Shown: positions 11,119 through 22,324 of the stretch, piece after piece
Layout of the letters: each line of letters opens with the position of its first letter
How positions within the stretch are numbered: position 1 is the stretch's first letter
Source: Jacaranda mimosifolia
Lineage: Eukaryota; Streptophyta; Magnoliopsida; Lamiales; Bignoniaceae
DNA length: 64,000 nt
Direction of reading: 5' to 3'
NCBI GenBank assembly: GCA_018894105.1
Contig: CM032125.1
Span: 27,575,032-27,639,031 of the forward strand
Translations under genes and position numbers: made by a program
Notes under the pieces: generated by a model
Seen by the model: only the letters and a program-made list of their open reading frames with translations
Database searches by the model: none
What the model was told of the DNA's origin: nothing

Positions 11119-12690
11119 TTACAAAAAAAAAAGGGGGTATTAATTAACGAAAAATCGATTACTAAATATACAAAAATCGGTCACTAGCAGGTTTAGTGAC
11201 CGATACTAAATATGCAAAAATCGGTCACTAACAGGTTTAGCGACTGGTCGGATCAGTCACTAAAACCCTCGTCACTAATTGGTGTTAGTCACTAATTCGG
11301 TTACTAATTAGTAACTGACTTTTATCAGTCACTAATTATTTAAATTTTTTTAAAAAAATTTGTGTATATTACTAGGCAGCCATTAATTTGGTTATTGATT
11401 AGTGACCAACTAATGACCGCATATTTCGATCACTAATTTTAATGAGTCAAAAATATTTATCTTGGACTTTGCTTCTTCTTGGAATCGAATTCAAGACCTT
11501 TGCTATACTCAAATGAGTAACTGACTCCTGCATCACATACATTTTCATGCGTTTGTCTCAACAATATAATATGTATAATATTTAAAGATTAAAAAGTAAT
11601 TATAATATTCCTATGTATAAGTTACTATTATTTTGCATTTTAAAATTTAACAAAAATAGAAATTATTCATTTAATATTCGTGTAATATTTATTCAATATA
11701 ATAACGCACTGTATTTATTATTTATAACTATTACTTTTAAATTTTAGGTATATTTTATCATAATATATTATAAATATATTAAAAATAGTATATACATACT
11801 AATATGTATAGTGATAAATAGTTTTTTTTTCTTTTTTTTATATAATAAATAGTTTATAATAAATACTAATATTTATTGCTATTTATAGTAATCAATAGTT
11901 TGCATATATATGGTAATATGTATATATGCTTATACATACAAATTAATATATAATATTATTAATTATATTATAAGTATTTATTTACTCATAATACATACAT
12001 ATATATATTATTGAAATGTATATATTAATTAATTCTCATTTTTTTCTTTGTATAAGAATATTATTCTTGTTTATTTCTTTGTGTATATATATACATTAAT
12101 AAATTAACGTTCAATTATATGGATATCATAAAGAAATATTTAGTGGCTATATATTTGTATATGTACATATATTTTTATATTTTTTATGTATACATATATT
12201 ATTATCAAATATATATGTTAATAACAAATACAATATTTTATTACTTATATAAGTGTTACATAAATTTTATGCTTTCATATTACAAGAATATGCAAAAAAT
12301 AAAATTTTATATTTATGACAGTTTATTGATTGAAAAACGCGGTCATTAATTAGTGACCCTTTTATACGTTCACTAATATTAGCGACCGAACTCTTAATTC
12401 GATCACTAATTAGTAACCGAATTAGTGATTGCTTTGTGTGGTCACTAATATTAGTGACTGAAAAAAGAGTTCGGTCATTAATTGGTGACCGAATTAGTGA
12501 CCGCTTTGTGTGGTCACTAATATTAGTGACTAAAAAAAGAGTTTGGTCACTAATTAGTGACCGATTTAGTAACTGCTTTTTTGCTATTACTAATTCGGTT
12601 ATTGATCGATCACTAATTTTTTTAAAATATTATATTTAAATTGATCACTAATCGATCACTAATCGGTCACTAATTAGTGACCGATATTTA
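11119..12690. mobile_element. Non-autonomous DNA element with TTAGTGACCG subterminal repeats
   Basis: About 1.57 kb present in block A but absent at the equivalent site in block B (about 44,385). Both ends are dense with the motif CGGTCACTAATTAGTGACCG and its variants in both orientations, while the middle (11,450-12,320) is plain AT-rich DNA. Arrays of short subterminal repeats are typical of CACTA (En/Spm) elements. The left junction reads TATTACAAAAAAAAAAGGGG, a possible decayed CACTACAA end, but no matching right end is visible. No transposase is present. Confidence 0.55.
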
Positions 12691-12730
12691 ATATTTTAAT
12701 ATATATATACACATATAAAGTCAATCAAGA

Positions 12731-13075
12731 ACCGTTTAATTTTGTTTTCAAACATCATTTTCATTTTTTCTTAAAAATGAAAATAGAAAACTATCAACTT
12801 CTCCCATGGTTTTACAAATATTTTTATTCTCAGGACATTTTTCAAAATACACTCTTACACACTCTCTCAATTTTCACACTTTGTTTTTTCCTATTCTCGT
12901 TTGCATAACTTTTAATACAAAAACACAATAATATTCAAATACAACTCATTTTCATCCCTACATAATTATTTCATTTTAAACAAAATATTTAAAAAATATT
13001 TTATTTTCAAACTCATACTTTTAACTAACTTTTCACTATTTTTTCATTAAAAAATAAAAACACTTTCAAAAAATA
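12731..13075. mobile_element. MITE, family 1, shared with block B
   Basis: It starts ACCGTTTAATTTTGTTTTC and ends with AAATAAAAACACTTTCAAAA. The block B counterpart is 44,421-44,783, with the same flank AAAGTCAATCAAGAACCGTT, so this copy inserted before the A/B duplication. Confidence 0.6.
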
Positions 13076-13779
13076 AAATAAAGTCACTAATTAATAAATA
13101 AATTCAACTAAATTTAAAATTATTAAATTATGTTATATAAAACAATATATCTTTATTTTTTATTTTGAATATTTTCACTTAATTTATTTATTAATTAATA
13201 AGTAAATTCAAGTCAACCAAATTAAAAAGATTTTAGTTATATTTACTATTCTAATATCATTGAATATTTTATTTAAAATTATAAGATTATATTAATTAAG
13301 TGATGTATTTAATTTTAATTTTAATTTTTTAATTTGTTACTTATTTTATTTTAAATAATGAATAAGTTCAATTAAATTATCTCTAAACTTGAATTTCAAA
13401 TTATTCAATATTTATGAAATTTTATTAATAATGAAATATATTTAAATTTATTATAAATAATTTAAATAATATTAAAATTACACCCCCAAAGTATGAAATA
13501 TATTAAAAATACATCTAAGGGCATTTTTGTCTCAAAAATAATTAAAACAGTAATTGGGGGAATTTTTGAATTTTCAAATAAATTTTATGGTGACATTAGC
13601 ATTTTTTAACAAAAATTAAGGAAGTTTAAAAAATATAAGATGGAGTGGAATGTTAGGGGAATCATTGTAATTATCGCAAACCTGTGGATTTTTGGATAAT
13701 TAGGTCAAACCTCAGGGGTCTGGGTAATTAACCCTTTTTTCTTATGGTACTGTGGATGCATGGAAGGGAATATATATAT
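13076..13779. other. AT-rich intergenic DNA
   Basis: No gene seen. The last 40 bp (CTTATGGTACTGTGGATGC onward) match 46,647-46,690 in block B. About 13,480-13,735 resembles a degenerate repeat of the type that ends in GGGTAATTAACCC, but no partner end was found. Confidence 0.4.
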
Positions 13780-14769
13780 GGTTAAATTCATTTTACCCCT
13801 CTGTATTATAGAGTTTGTATCAAATACCTCCTTTTACTTCCAAAACCTTCAAATACCCCTTTGTACTACCAAAAATCTTTAAATACCCCATTCAAAGTCA
13901 TTTGCCGTTAGTAAAATAGCTGACGGTGTTAAAACTTCACATAAATTATTGATTTAACCTCAAAAAATAACTAAATAGCATAAAAACCTAAGATATGTGG
14001 CATTTTTTTACAAAATAATGATAAATTATAAGTGAAATATAACAAAATCCTGCATATTATTATACATTTTTTATATCCCAAAACGAATGCTGATTTGGAA
14101 AATTTTAGACAAACAATTACGAAATAGAAATACATATAGTTGTCCATGTATTTTTTCCGTACAAGCAGCCTCTGTTTTGTTGGTATCATATGTTTTGTAA
14201 TAAAATAGAGTTGTTTAATGTTCTTTTAAAAAATAAAATAAAATAATTTAATATTTTTGTTGGATTAGGAGTTAGATGATACTTTAGATCCTAAAATGAA
14301 AGTAACCAAATTGAAGTAAGAAACTTGAGTATTATATAATAAATTACAATGATATTTTGGACATAAAATTTTTTAATGATCATATGCGTAAAGAAAATAT
14401 AATTTTAGTGTTGCATCAGCCAAACGCCCGTTACTTTTCTAACGACAAAGAAGTTTGAATGGGGTATTTAAAGGTTTTGGTAGTATGGGTGCCAAAGATA
14501 TATTTGTCCACATAGAAAAAAAAAGTTACGCATCCTTGCTTTTTATGCTATTTAGTTATTTTTTGATGTTAAATTAGTAATTTACTGTAAAGTTTTGATA
14601 CTGTCAGCTATTTTACTAACGGTAGATAACTTTGAGAGGGGTATTTGAAGATTTTTGGTAGTACAAAGGGGTATTTGACACCTTTGAGGGGGGTATTTGA
14701 ATGTTTTAAAAGTGGAAGAGAGTATTTGATACATATCCCATAGTATATGGGGATAAAATGAATTTAACC
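13780..14769. mobile_element. 990-bp element with terminal inverted repeats of about 200 bp
   Basis: The left end opens GGTTAAATTCATTTTACCCC and the right end closes ATAAAATGAATTTAACC, its reverse complement. The inverted similarity continues inward for roughly 200 bp, including GTACTACCAAAAATCTT, CCGTTAGTAAAATAGCTGAC and AACTAAATAGCATAAAAA in both arms. Long terminal repeats around a short non-coding core suggest a Mutator-like non-autonomous element. The flanks are TA repeats, so the target duplication cannot be read. It is missing from the paralogous site in block B (about 46,680). Confidence 0.7.
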
Positions 14770-15026
14770 CTATATATATATATATATATATATTGTGGAA
14801 GGGAATAAATAAGTAAACTCGACTTGAATAGGGCCCATATTGAAAAAAATATTATATATATATATATATTTATACTTCTGTATATAAGCATATTCCAATG
14901 GGCCGACACATTACTTAATTTTTTAGGCAATGGGCTAACTTAGAACCCCCCTTAGGGAATTCCAACCATAATGGATTCATGGTAAATTTTATTTTTAAAT
15001 GAGTTATTTTAAATGCTAGTAACTAA

Positions 15027-15310
15027 AAGTTGAAGTTAGTAGTTGAGTGGTTAATTGGTCTAGTGACATCATCTTCATGCGTATATATGTGAGGTTCATA
15101 ATTTGAATATTAATAAATTCTTAATGTACGTGTATGTTTAAAAAAAAAAAAATTAAAGTTAACAGTCATCAATTAATTGGTCAAATGACATAATTTTCAC
15201 ACTTATATATATTTGAAGTTAATAGTTATTGATCAAGTGATCACGTCATTTTCACACTTATATATATAATTTATGATTTTGAAAGAATTTAACGGTGTGT
15301 GTATAAACAT
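15027..15310 (+). repeat. SINE-like tRNA-related repeats in tandem, degraded
   Basis: A first unit (about 15,027-15,152) has GAGTGGTTAATTGG near its start, GTTCATAATTTGAATATTAA where a B box would be, and a TATGTTTAAAAAAAAAAAA tail. Two shorter partial units follow, each with GTTAATAGTTATTGATCAA-type sequence. The block B copy (47,215-47,545) preserves a better B box. The units look like old SINE insertions or partial duplications. Confidence 0.45.
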
Positions 15311-15441
15311 AAAAAAGAGTTGAAATGAATGAAAATAATATATAATATGCCAATGAGGTTTTGTCCCGGAAAGATTGAAGTCCCAAAATTCTCCAAGGAA
15401 GAATTGAGAGATATTGGATGCGAACTCCATTTACATTAGGA

Positions 15442-18400
15442 ATTTGTCCATTATTATGGTCCAAATCAAGTATACTTTATTCCTTTTTTCCCTAATTATA
15501 AAAAAAGAAAAGAAAAAAGAAAATGTATTGTGTTTCATATGTGATTAAGAACTTCTAGTTTATGGCACTAAATACAGATATGCTTTGTGGTATATATATA
15601 TATTTTTTATTGTGTTCTTTAATTTGATTCAAGATATTTCAATTTTTTCTTTCAAATTCAGATACTCTCTGAAACCTTTGCATATCTTAAAGATTCTTTC
15701 AAAATGCTTTACCTATTTTGGTAAAATTCTTTGTATTTTGATTAAAAAAATTCACTTTTCATTTCAAATTATACAATTAAAATACTACAACAGTATAAAT
15801 TTATGCACGTATAGATAACGTAACACAAAAATTAATTAGTTATCAAATATTAGAAGAGTGTACATTTGTATGAGGAAGTGATATATTTAATTTGATTTAG
15901 ACCTAGTCAACAGGTCATCCTAACCAGTTAAATGCGGTTTACTTACTTTTTTGACAAGTCAAAGTGGGTGGAGACGATTGCATTAAATTTATTTATTTAT
16001 TTATTTTATACTTAAGTTAGTAAGCTAGTTTAGGAGTTTATATAAAAACTAGTATCGTCCTCAAAATGAGTTTGGGAGGATAAAATGCATTCTCTTATTA
16101 TTATGTGATTGCGAATATTTATGGAAGGACGATGCCATATAAATAATATTAAGTATCCGTATCTTCATTCTATTAGATAAAATGAACAGTTCAAATACTG
16201 AATTATATATATCACCGACAAAGAGGGTGATTGGCTGAGTTTATAAGTTCTTCAAAATATTTTATAAGATATTTAAAAGTTTATAAAATGTTAAAAAATG
16301 TTTGGTTATTTTGTTTTTTTTTTTAAAGGAGCTTATAAGATCATAAAATAATATATTATAAACTCTTTAAAAAAAAAGTAAGGATATCCTAACTTATTTT
16401 TAAAATCTCAACAAATTCTTAATTTTAATCATTTTAATTACAAAATTATCATTAAAAATATCTTACTAGCTCTAAGATCTTATTTTATCCAAATATTTTA
16501 ATAATTTATTTTAAGAAAAAGATTTGACTTCTTATAAACTTCAAAAACATTTTATAATTAAGATGTAGGAGTTTATAAAATCTTTTAAATAAGCTTACCT
16601 AAATACCCTCAATATTGGGTCTAGTCTACAAAAAATATGATATTAATAATAAAATAATAAGTAACAATGTAAAAATTGTCTCAATGATATGCATTAAGTG
16701 ATAAAATAGTTTTTACTTCATCAATAATGGTATTTTTTAAGTGACAATAATTTTTATTTTATCACAATATGACTCAATAGTGACAAAAATTAATATTTTA
16801 AGTTATTATCATTAACAATTAGTGACACTCCTAAGGTGACTACCTAGTAACAATAAAAGTTGTCACTATAATTTAGGAAAGATTTTCATTGTCGCCAAAT
16901 TCTCACCATAAATATATCACTAATTGTCAATATTGATAACTTGAAAACACTATTCTCTTCATTATTTAGTTTGTAAAAATCACTAAAGTGACAAAATAAA
17001 ATCTTTTGTCACCTAATTTATATAATTAGCGTCAACTTTTATATTATCATTCACTATTTTATCATTAATTTATTTTTTTCTTATAATTCCTATCTCGTTA
17101 ATAATGTAAGTACTGGAGCCCGCTGTCCTTTGGACATCAAACATTATGACCTATGAAGTATAAATGAGATTCATGCGAGAAAATTCCAAGAGGAAAAATC
17201 TCTTTGGATGCCTCTATACATCATTTCACGGGACCAAAACCTTAAATGGCACTCAGACACTTGCATACGGAATCGAAATTATACATATACAGACAACATG
17301 GTGTACTGTACATATATGTGGTCCACTGGTCCAGTATCAATGTAATAATCATGCTCACAAGGAATAATTCTGGAAACACTGCTAATCAAGTTGGAAGTTT
17401 TGGTTGAATTCTATACGGTATTTAGGTGAATTTTAAATGCCATTCTCGTTATGATTTGTCTCTTCCCCTCCGTGTGATATGCAATAGGTTAATATATACT
17501 GATGATGTATTATGCATATAACCAATTAATTTATAATTTATAATGGGATCTAAATCATAAAAGGAAAACGAGATTACATCGAATACATAAATTTCTTTTT
17601 TTCCTTCCAAAAAAAAAAAAAAAGATTGTTTTGAAGGGTTACATGTGGATATTTATCGTGGATGTCAATGTATTGTCTTCGGAGAGACTTTATTCTAGAG
17701 CCTCCTTGATCAAGCCACGTGTCTTCGGATCGATGGTTGTTAGATGATGTCATACAATCCTCCATGGTCCTTATTACTATCGATGTAAATTAGATCGTGC
17801 CACGTTTGTAAAAATCCGCACTCAAAGATGAAGCTAGTACTGTTGGGCATTATCCTTCTGGTCGGGTCGTGATCCTGCTTATTGATGGTTTCTTAGCCTT
17901 CAATAATTTTCACTTTTCTACCCATATCATATATATATGTATATATATTTATATATGTGTGTGTATAATACACATATCTATGTATTTTCCTTCATATATG
18001 GTTCACTTAATTTAGTGGAAGGAAAGGTTATTCGGCTAAAGTATATCTTGTTCCTTAATTATCATGTTTTTTTCTTTTTTCTTTGATAAAAAATTTTGCT
18101 TCATGCCGACATATAATCAGCATAAAAGGGTGCATTTATTAGAACTTTTAAAATTTATATTATATACCTAGTAAATTGGTTCGATTTTTACGTATACATC
18201 ATCATCTTTCTTTCTTTCTTTTCTTTTCTTTTCTTTTCTTTTTTTGGAGCAAGTGAATTTCCATTTATTTTGTGCCACATTTAATTTTCCTCAAACAAAG
18301 GTAACTAATCCTCTTAATTGAAAATAAAAAAGAACTAACACAACGGTTATTAATTGTTCTAAATATAATATACATAATCACTACAATTATTCGATGAAGT

Positions 18401-19764
18401 TAATTATTTTCATATTTTGCATAAAAATCTTCTGATATAGTCCAAAGTAGATGGTTATTTGCACGTCTGCGTCAACTGTTGGAGCCACACTTTTATGTGA
18501 CTGCCAGAAGGGCATCACATTTTAGGAGGGAATAAAATTCCTAATAACCCAACATTTTTTTTTTTTTTTTTTTGACAAGTGATCGAAGTCCAAACTCAAT
18601 ATATGTAAGAAAAAAAGAATAATTAGTGACATCATACAATTATTTTTACAAATTTAATAGAAATAAAAATTGTATTATTGTTATTATTAATTCGAAGAAT
18701 TTTGTTGGGAGAGTTGACAATATTATAAGGGTGCGAAATTTCTTATAAATTAATCTATTGAACGAACTATGATCAATATGTAGAAAATATATAAATATAT
18801 CTTATACATATCTAATATGATATTTTTGGAATCCCTCATAAAAGAATGCACATAATTGCATTAATTATTCTTATATCAGCACATCATTATATAAAATGAG
18901 AATTATTGGGCATATTAATATAAATACATCCAAACTTTGTTGCTTTTCATACTTCAATTCATGAATATATATATATATAGGACATATTTTAACCTTCTAT
19001 TAAATTTTTTTCTCGAAGACAAGCTATAAGTAAAACTATTTTCTTATAAAAAATTATTTATACTTTCTACAAATACGAACTTCAAAATTTCAAAAGTGAG
19101 ATAGGGTGGCAACAATTGTTGATCCATGGGTCTTAAAATATTATAAGTAGATGCAAAAATAAGTTAGGTTTGAATTGAATTTTGTTATATTATGAATCCA
19201 AAATGGGTAAAGGGCACATGATGATATAAAACTTGAAATTAATAATTAAAATTGTCTTTCCTACTTATAATAGAATTTTAGTACATATTTCCAAAAACTT
19301 AACTATATACAAGTACAAAAGGGAAAACAAAAGGAAAAATGCTCAAGTGGGTTAAGCTTATATCCAAAATGGACCAACAAGACTATCTAAACTCAATAAT
19401 TCGTAAGCGTCATGATTGTCAGCCTAAGTACTTTGGAAAAATTCGTTTGATTTTAAGTCAAGTTGGCGTATGCAATCCTAAAATCAAATGCAAAACTTAG
19501 TTATACAATTAAGCTTAATTTGGAGAGTGGTGAAAATTTTTGGAGTACTTCAGCGGAAGGAGGAAATGCCTAATGAGTATTGCCTACCACTATCATTGAC
19601 AATTTCCTTTTTATAGGACGGAAACATAATCAAATCTTTAATTTTTTTTTTCTTTTTACAATCCGGCAATTTGAATCAATATAGATGTATTTTATTATAT
19701 ATAACATTATAATTAATTGCGATGATAAAGAGTTACAGAAATTCGAGTTTGTAAATTACACAAT
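15442..19764. repeat. Left arm of a 4.3-kb inverted repeat
   Basis: The arm pairs with 22,325-26,665 in inverted orientation. Near the outer end, TATTATGGTCCAAATCAAG (from 15,453) has its reverse complement from about 26,638. At the inner end, GTAAATTACACAATTG matches CAATTGTGTAATTTAC (from 22,326). Identity by eye is very high, with scattered single-base changes and microsatellite length differences only. The arm carries no recognisable gene. Reading frames at 15,585, 17,164 and 17,574 recur inverted in the other arm simply because the DNA is duplicated. The same sequence is found once more, clearly diverged, in block B (47,650-50,410 and 54,208-54,855). Confidence 0.95.
16223..16610. mobile_element. 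MITE with GAGGGTGATTGG / TAAATACCCTC ends (left-arm copy)
   Basis: It starts GAGGGTGATTGGCTGAGTTT and ends AAGCTTACCTAAATACCCTC, an imperfect inverted pair. Further copies: 25,480-25,867 (right arm, inverted) and 48,305-48,692 (block B). A diverged relative begins near 61,822. There is no coding capacity. Confidence 0.65.
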
Positions 19765-19970
19765 TGAGAGTTCATATAGGACTGAGGCCTCCCTCTTTCC
19801 TGCAGCACTCAAGTTATTACAACTGAATATGGACACATGTCTCTCCCCTTTTTGGTTCTATCTGCAGCCTGGTCCCTCAATGAATTTATTATAGGCAAGG
19901 TCTATTCTATCCTTAGTTATAATTAACGAACAGAAGTGCCCTCTGTCATTCCCAGCTCCAAGGTGTTACA
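19765..19970 (-). repeat. Putative 3' LTR of the spacer gypsy element, about 206 bp
   Basis: On the plus strand it runs from TGAGAGTTCATATAG to AGGTGTTACA, so on the minus strand it starts TGTAACACCT and ends CTCA, i.e. TG...CA. A polypurine-like tract lies just upstream on the minus strand (19,971-19,983). Only one LTR copy is present. Confidence 0.55.
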
Positions 19971-20560
19971 ATGCCCCTCTTTTAGTTCAACTTTGTCCCC
20001 AAGGTCTCGACCGATAGAAGATACTTAACTAGCGCCTCCTGAAACTCCCAAGTTGCATTCTCCATAAGTTATTGCTCCATTGGACCAACACTTGCGCTAC
20101 CGGAGAGTCGTTCTTTTTGATAATTTTCCTTGCTAGTATAGCGATCGATTGTGCTTGAATTTGGCCATCTTCCCCCACACTAGGCAATATGTGGCTGTTA
20201 CTGTTCCTTTAGATAGTTTCCTTTTTAACAATGACACACGAAACACCGGGTGAATGTTGGAATCTTGTGATAGATTAAGTTTATATGCAGCCGGTCCAAT
20301 CCATAATTTCATATGGCTAGAAATACTTAACGCTTAGTTTAGTCCCACGCTTCAAGTGAGTAGCTCCTATCCTGAATGGTTTTTATCTTCAAGTATACCC
20401 AATCTCCAACTTGATACTCTCTTTCACTCCTCTATTTATCTACATACTTTTTCATTCAATTTTAGGCTCTTTGCAAGTTATCCTTCATCACTTGAACCAT
20501 TTACTATCTTGACTGCATAAAATCATGGATCGCTGCCAGTGAGTGTTGCAAATATGGTCC

Positions 20561-20812
20561 CTACAAGAGGTGAATTAGTTTATATTCATACAATGGCATA
20601 AAAGGAGTTGTTTCCAGTGAATAGTGGTAGGATGTATTATACCACCATTCTACCAATGGAACCCAATGAGACTGCATCTTCAGCTTTAAGTGCACTATGC
20701 AACGTAGATAAGTTTTGAGGCACCTATTCAATCTCTCAATTTGCCCATCGATTTCTGGGTGGTATGCAGTGCTTATGTGGAGATTGGTTCCCATTAGTTT
20801 GAAGAGTTCCAT
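20561..20812 (-). pseudogene. gypsy integrase core fragment
   Basis: An 83-codon open piece beginning MELFKLMGTNLHISTAYHP. It contains the DGQIERLNR motif carrying the third catalytic acidic residue of the integrase D,D-35-E triad. The two aspartates are recognisable in other frames upstream. This is a fragment of the spacer element and not a functional gene. Confidence 0.8.
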
Positions 20813-21690
20813 CCAGAATCAGATGTAAAATAAGGTATCTCTATCACTTATTATGGTCTTCGGCAAACTATGCAATCAGTAGATATCATTTATGAATATA
20901 GTGGCTAACTCTTGAGCTGTGTATGGATGCTTCAAGGCAACGAAATGTCCGTATTTAGTAAGCCTATCCACAATCACCCAAATCATCATTTTTCCATTTG
21001 AATTTTTTAGCACTTCTATAAAATCCATGGAAATTTAACTCCAAGGTCTTTCTGGAATTGGTAGAGGCTGCAATAGTCCCAGGTAAGGAACTTGTTCATC
21101 TTTGCACTATTTACACGCATCACACAAAGCAATTGCTTCCTCAAATGTCTTTTTCATGCCCGGCCAGAAAAATAGTTTCTTTGCTCGTTGATAACTGGCT
21201 GTTATACCAAAATGTCCTCTCAGACTCGAAGAGTATGGTATTTCCACTATCCTATTTCTTATTCCATTATGAGCCCTTGCATAGATTCAGTTTTGATACC
21301 TTAAGATCCCATCTACATATTTATACTATGACACTGTCGAATCTCATTTCTCAAATTTCTGCAATATGGAAATCAGAAGTTCATATTCACAATAGCTGGC
21401 CCTTATCTCTTCCATCCAGTCCAGTATTATTTGTAGGCATGGCAGAACACTCACCTTAGGTTTCCTGATGAACTTCCTCCATTCTCCTAGATAAGGCATC
21501 AACCGCCTTATTTTCCTCGACTTTATAATATTCGATGGTAAAGTTGTAGCCCATTAATTTGGCTGGTTCACCAGCCATTTCTGTTGTAACTCATTCATTA
21601 GCTTCTGCTCATTTAGGTATTTCAAACTTGCATGGTCGGTTCTTATAATAAATTGATTTCTGGTGAGATACTGGCTCCATTTGCTCATTT

Positions 21691-22324
21691 TTTTATTAAG
21701 TATAATTATTCAATATATATTAGTATGTTAAAAATAATTAATTAAATTAAGCATTATTATACTTGAAAATAGTGAGATTGACTTTCCAAATGGGCCTATA
21801 AAATGGAAAAGGAGAATGTTATCTTAATTACACCTAAATGACAAATACAATAACCAAAAATCAAATTTTTATCCCCCTCTCTCAAGTATCATGTTTTAAG
21901 CAATTACATGTGCCAGTTGAGTGGTCGATTAATCAAGTATGTTCATCAATTCTCTATGTGAAGGACATTACTTAATTATGTTCTTTAAAACATGAATATT
22001 TCATTACTTAACTTTTATTTTTATTCCATAGACCGAAGAAAAAAAAATGAGATTAACAAAAAAAAGGGATGTCGTTGTTACTAATCTCAAATATGCAAGT
22101 CTTGAATAATGATTAATACACCGTTTGAATGCACATCCTTCTTTAATTAGTTTTTTATTTAATTTCTGAATAAACAAATAATTTTCATTTATTTTTTATT
22201 AAAGTTACTCTGTATTATATATCATTTTTGTTTGAATTTTTTTATTGTCAAATTAATAGAAAAATGATTGGATTAAAAATAAACATTGCACGTGATTTAG
22301 TGTAGCTTATATTGTAGTATATTA
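21691..22324. other. Unique AT-rich part of the inverted-repeat spacer
   Basis: No gene seen. Read toward the centre, it directly continues the right arm's sequence but has no counterpart next to the left arm, where the gypsy LTR begins instead. Confidence 0.5.

Larger units (their letters stand above)
19765..21690 (-). mobile_element. 3' half of a decayed Ty3/gypsy retrotransposon in the inverted-repeat spacer
   Basis: Read on the minus strand this is the tail of RNase H, then the integrase zinc-binding region, integrase core, C-terminal part, a purine tract (AAAAGAGGGGCAT) and one LTR. Translations in several frames give recognisable pieces: RTDHASLKYL (RNase H, near 21,650), RPWS and MDFIEVLKNSNGK (integrase core, near 21,010), and HPEIDGQIERLNR (the catalytic glutamate region, near 20,740). 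Many stops and frameshifts show it is old. The 5' LTR, gag, protease and reverse transcriptase are absent. The LTR end coincides with the inner end of the left inverted-repeat arm. Confidence 0.8.

Noticed and set aside
17164..17765. Open frames of 67 and 63 codons repeated inverted at 24,325-24,926, which look like conserved small genes
   Set aside because: They recur because the whole 4.3-kb arm is duplicated. The block B paralogue does not preserve them and no motif is present.
21058..21459. 133-codon plus-strand open frame in the inverted-repeat spacer
   Set aside because: It lies antisense to the decayed gypsy RNase H/integrase region, whose minus-strand translation is recognisable.
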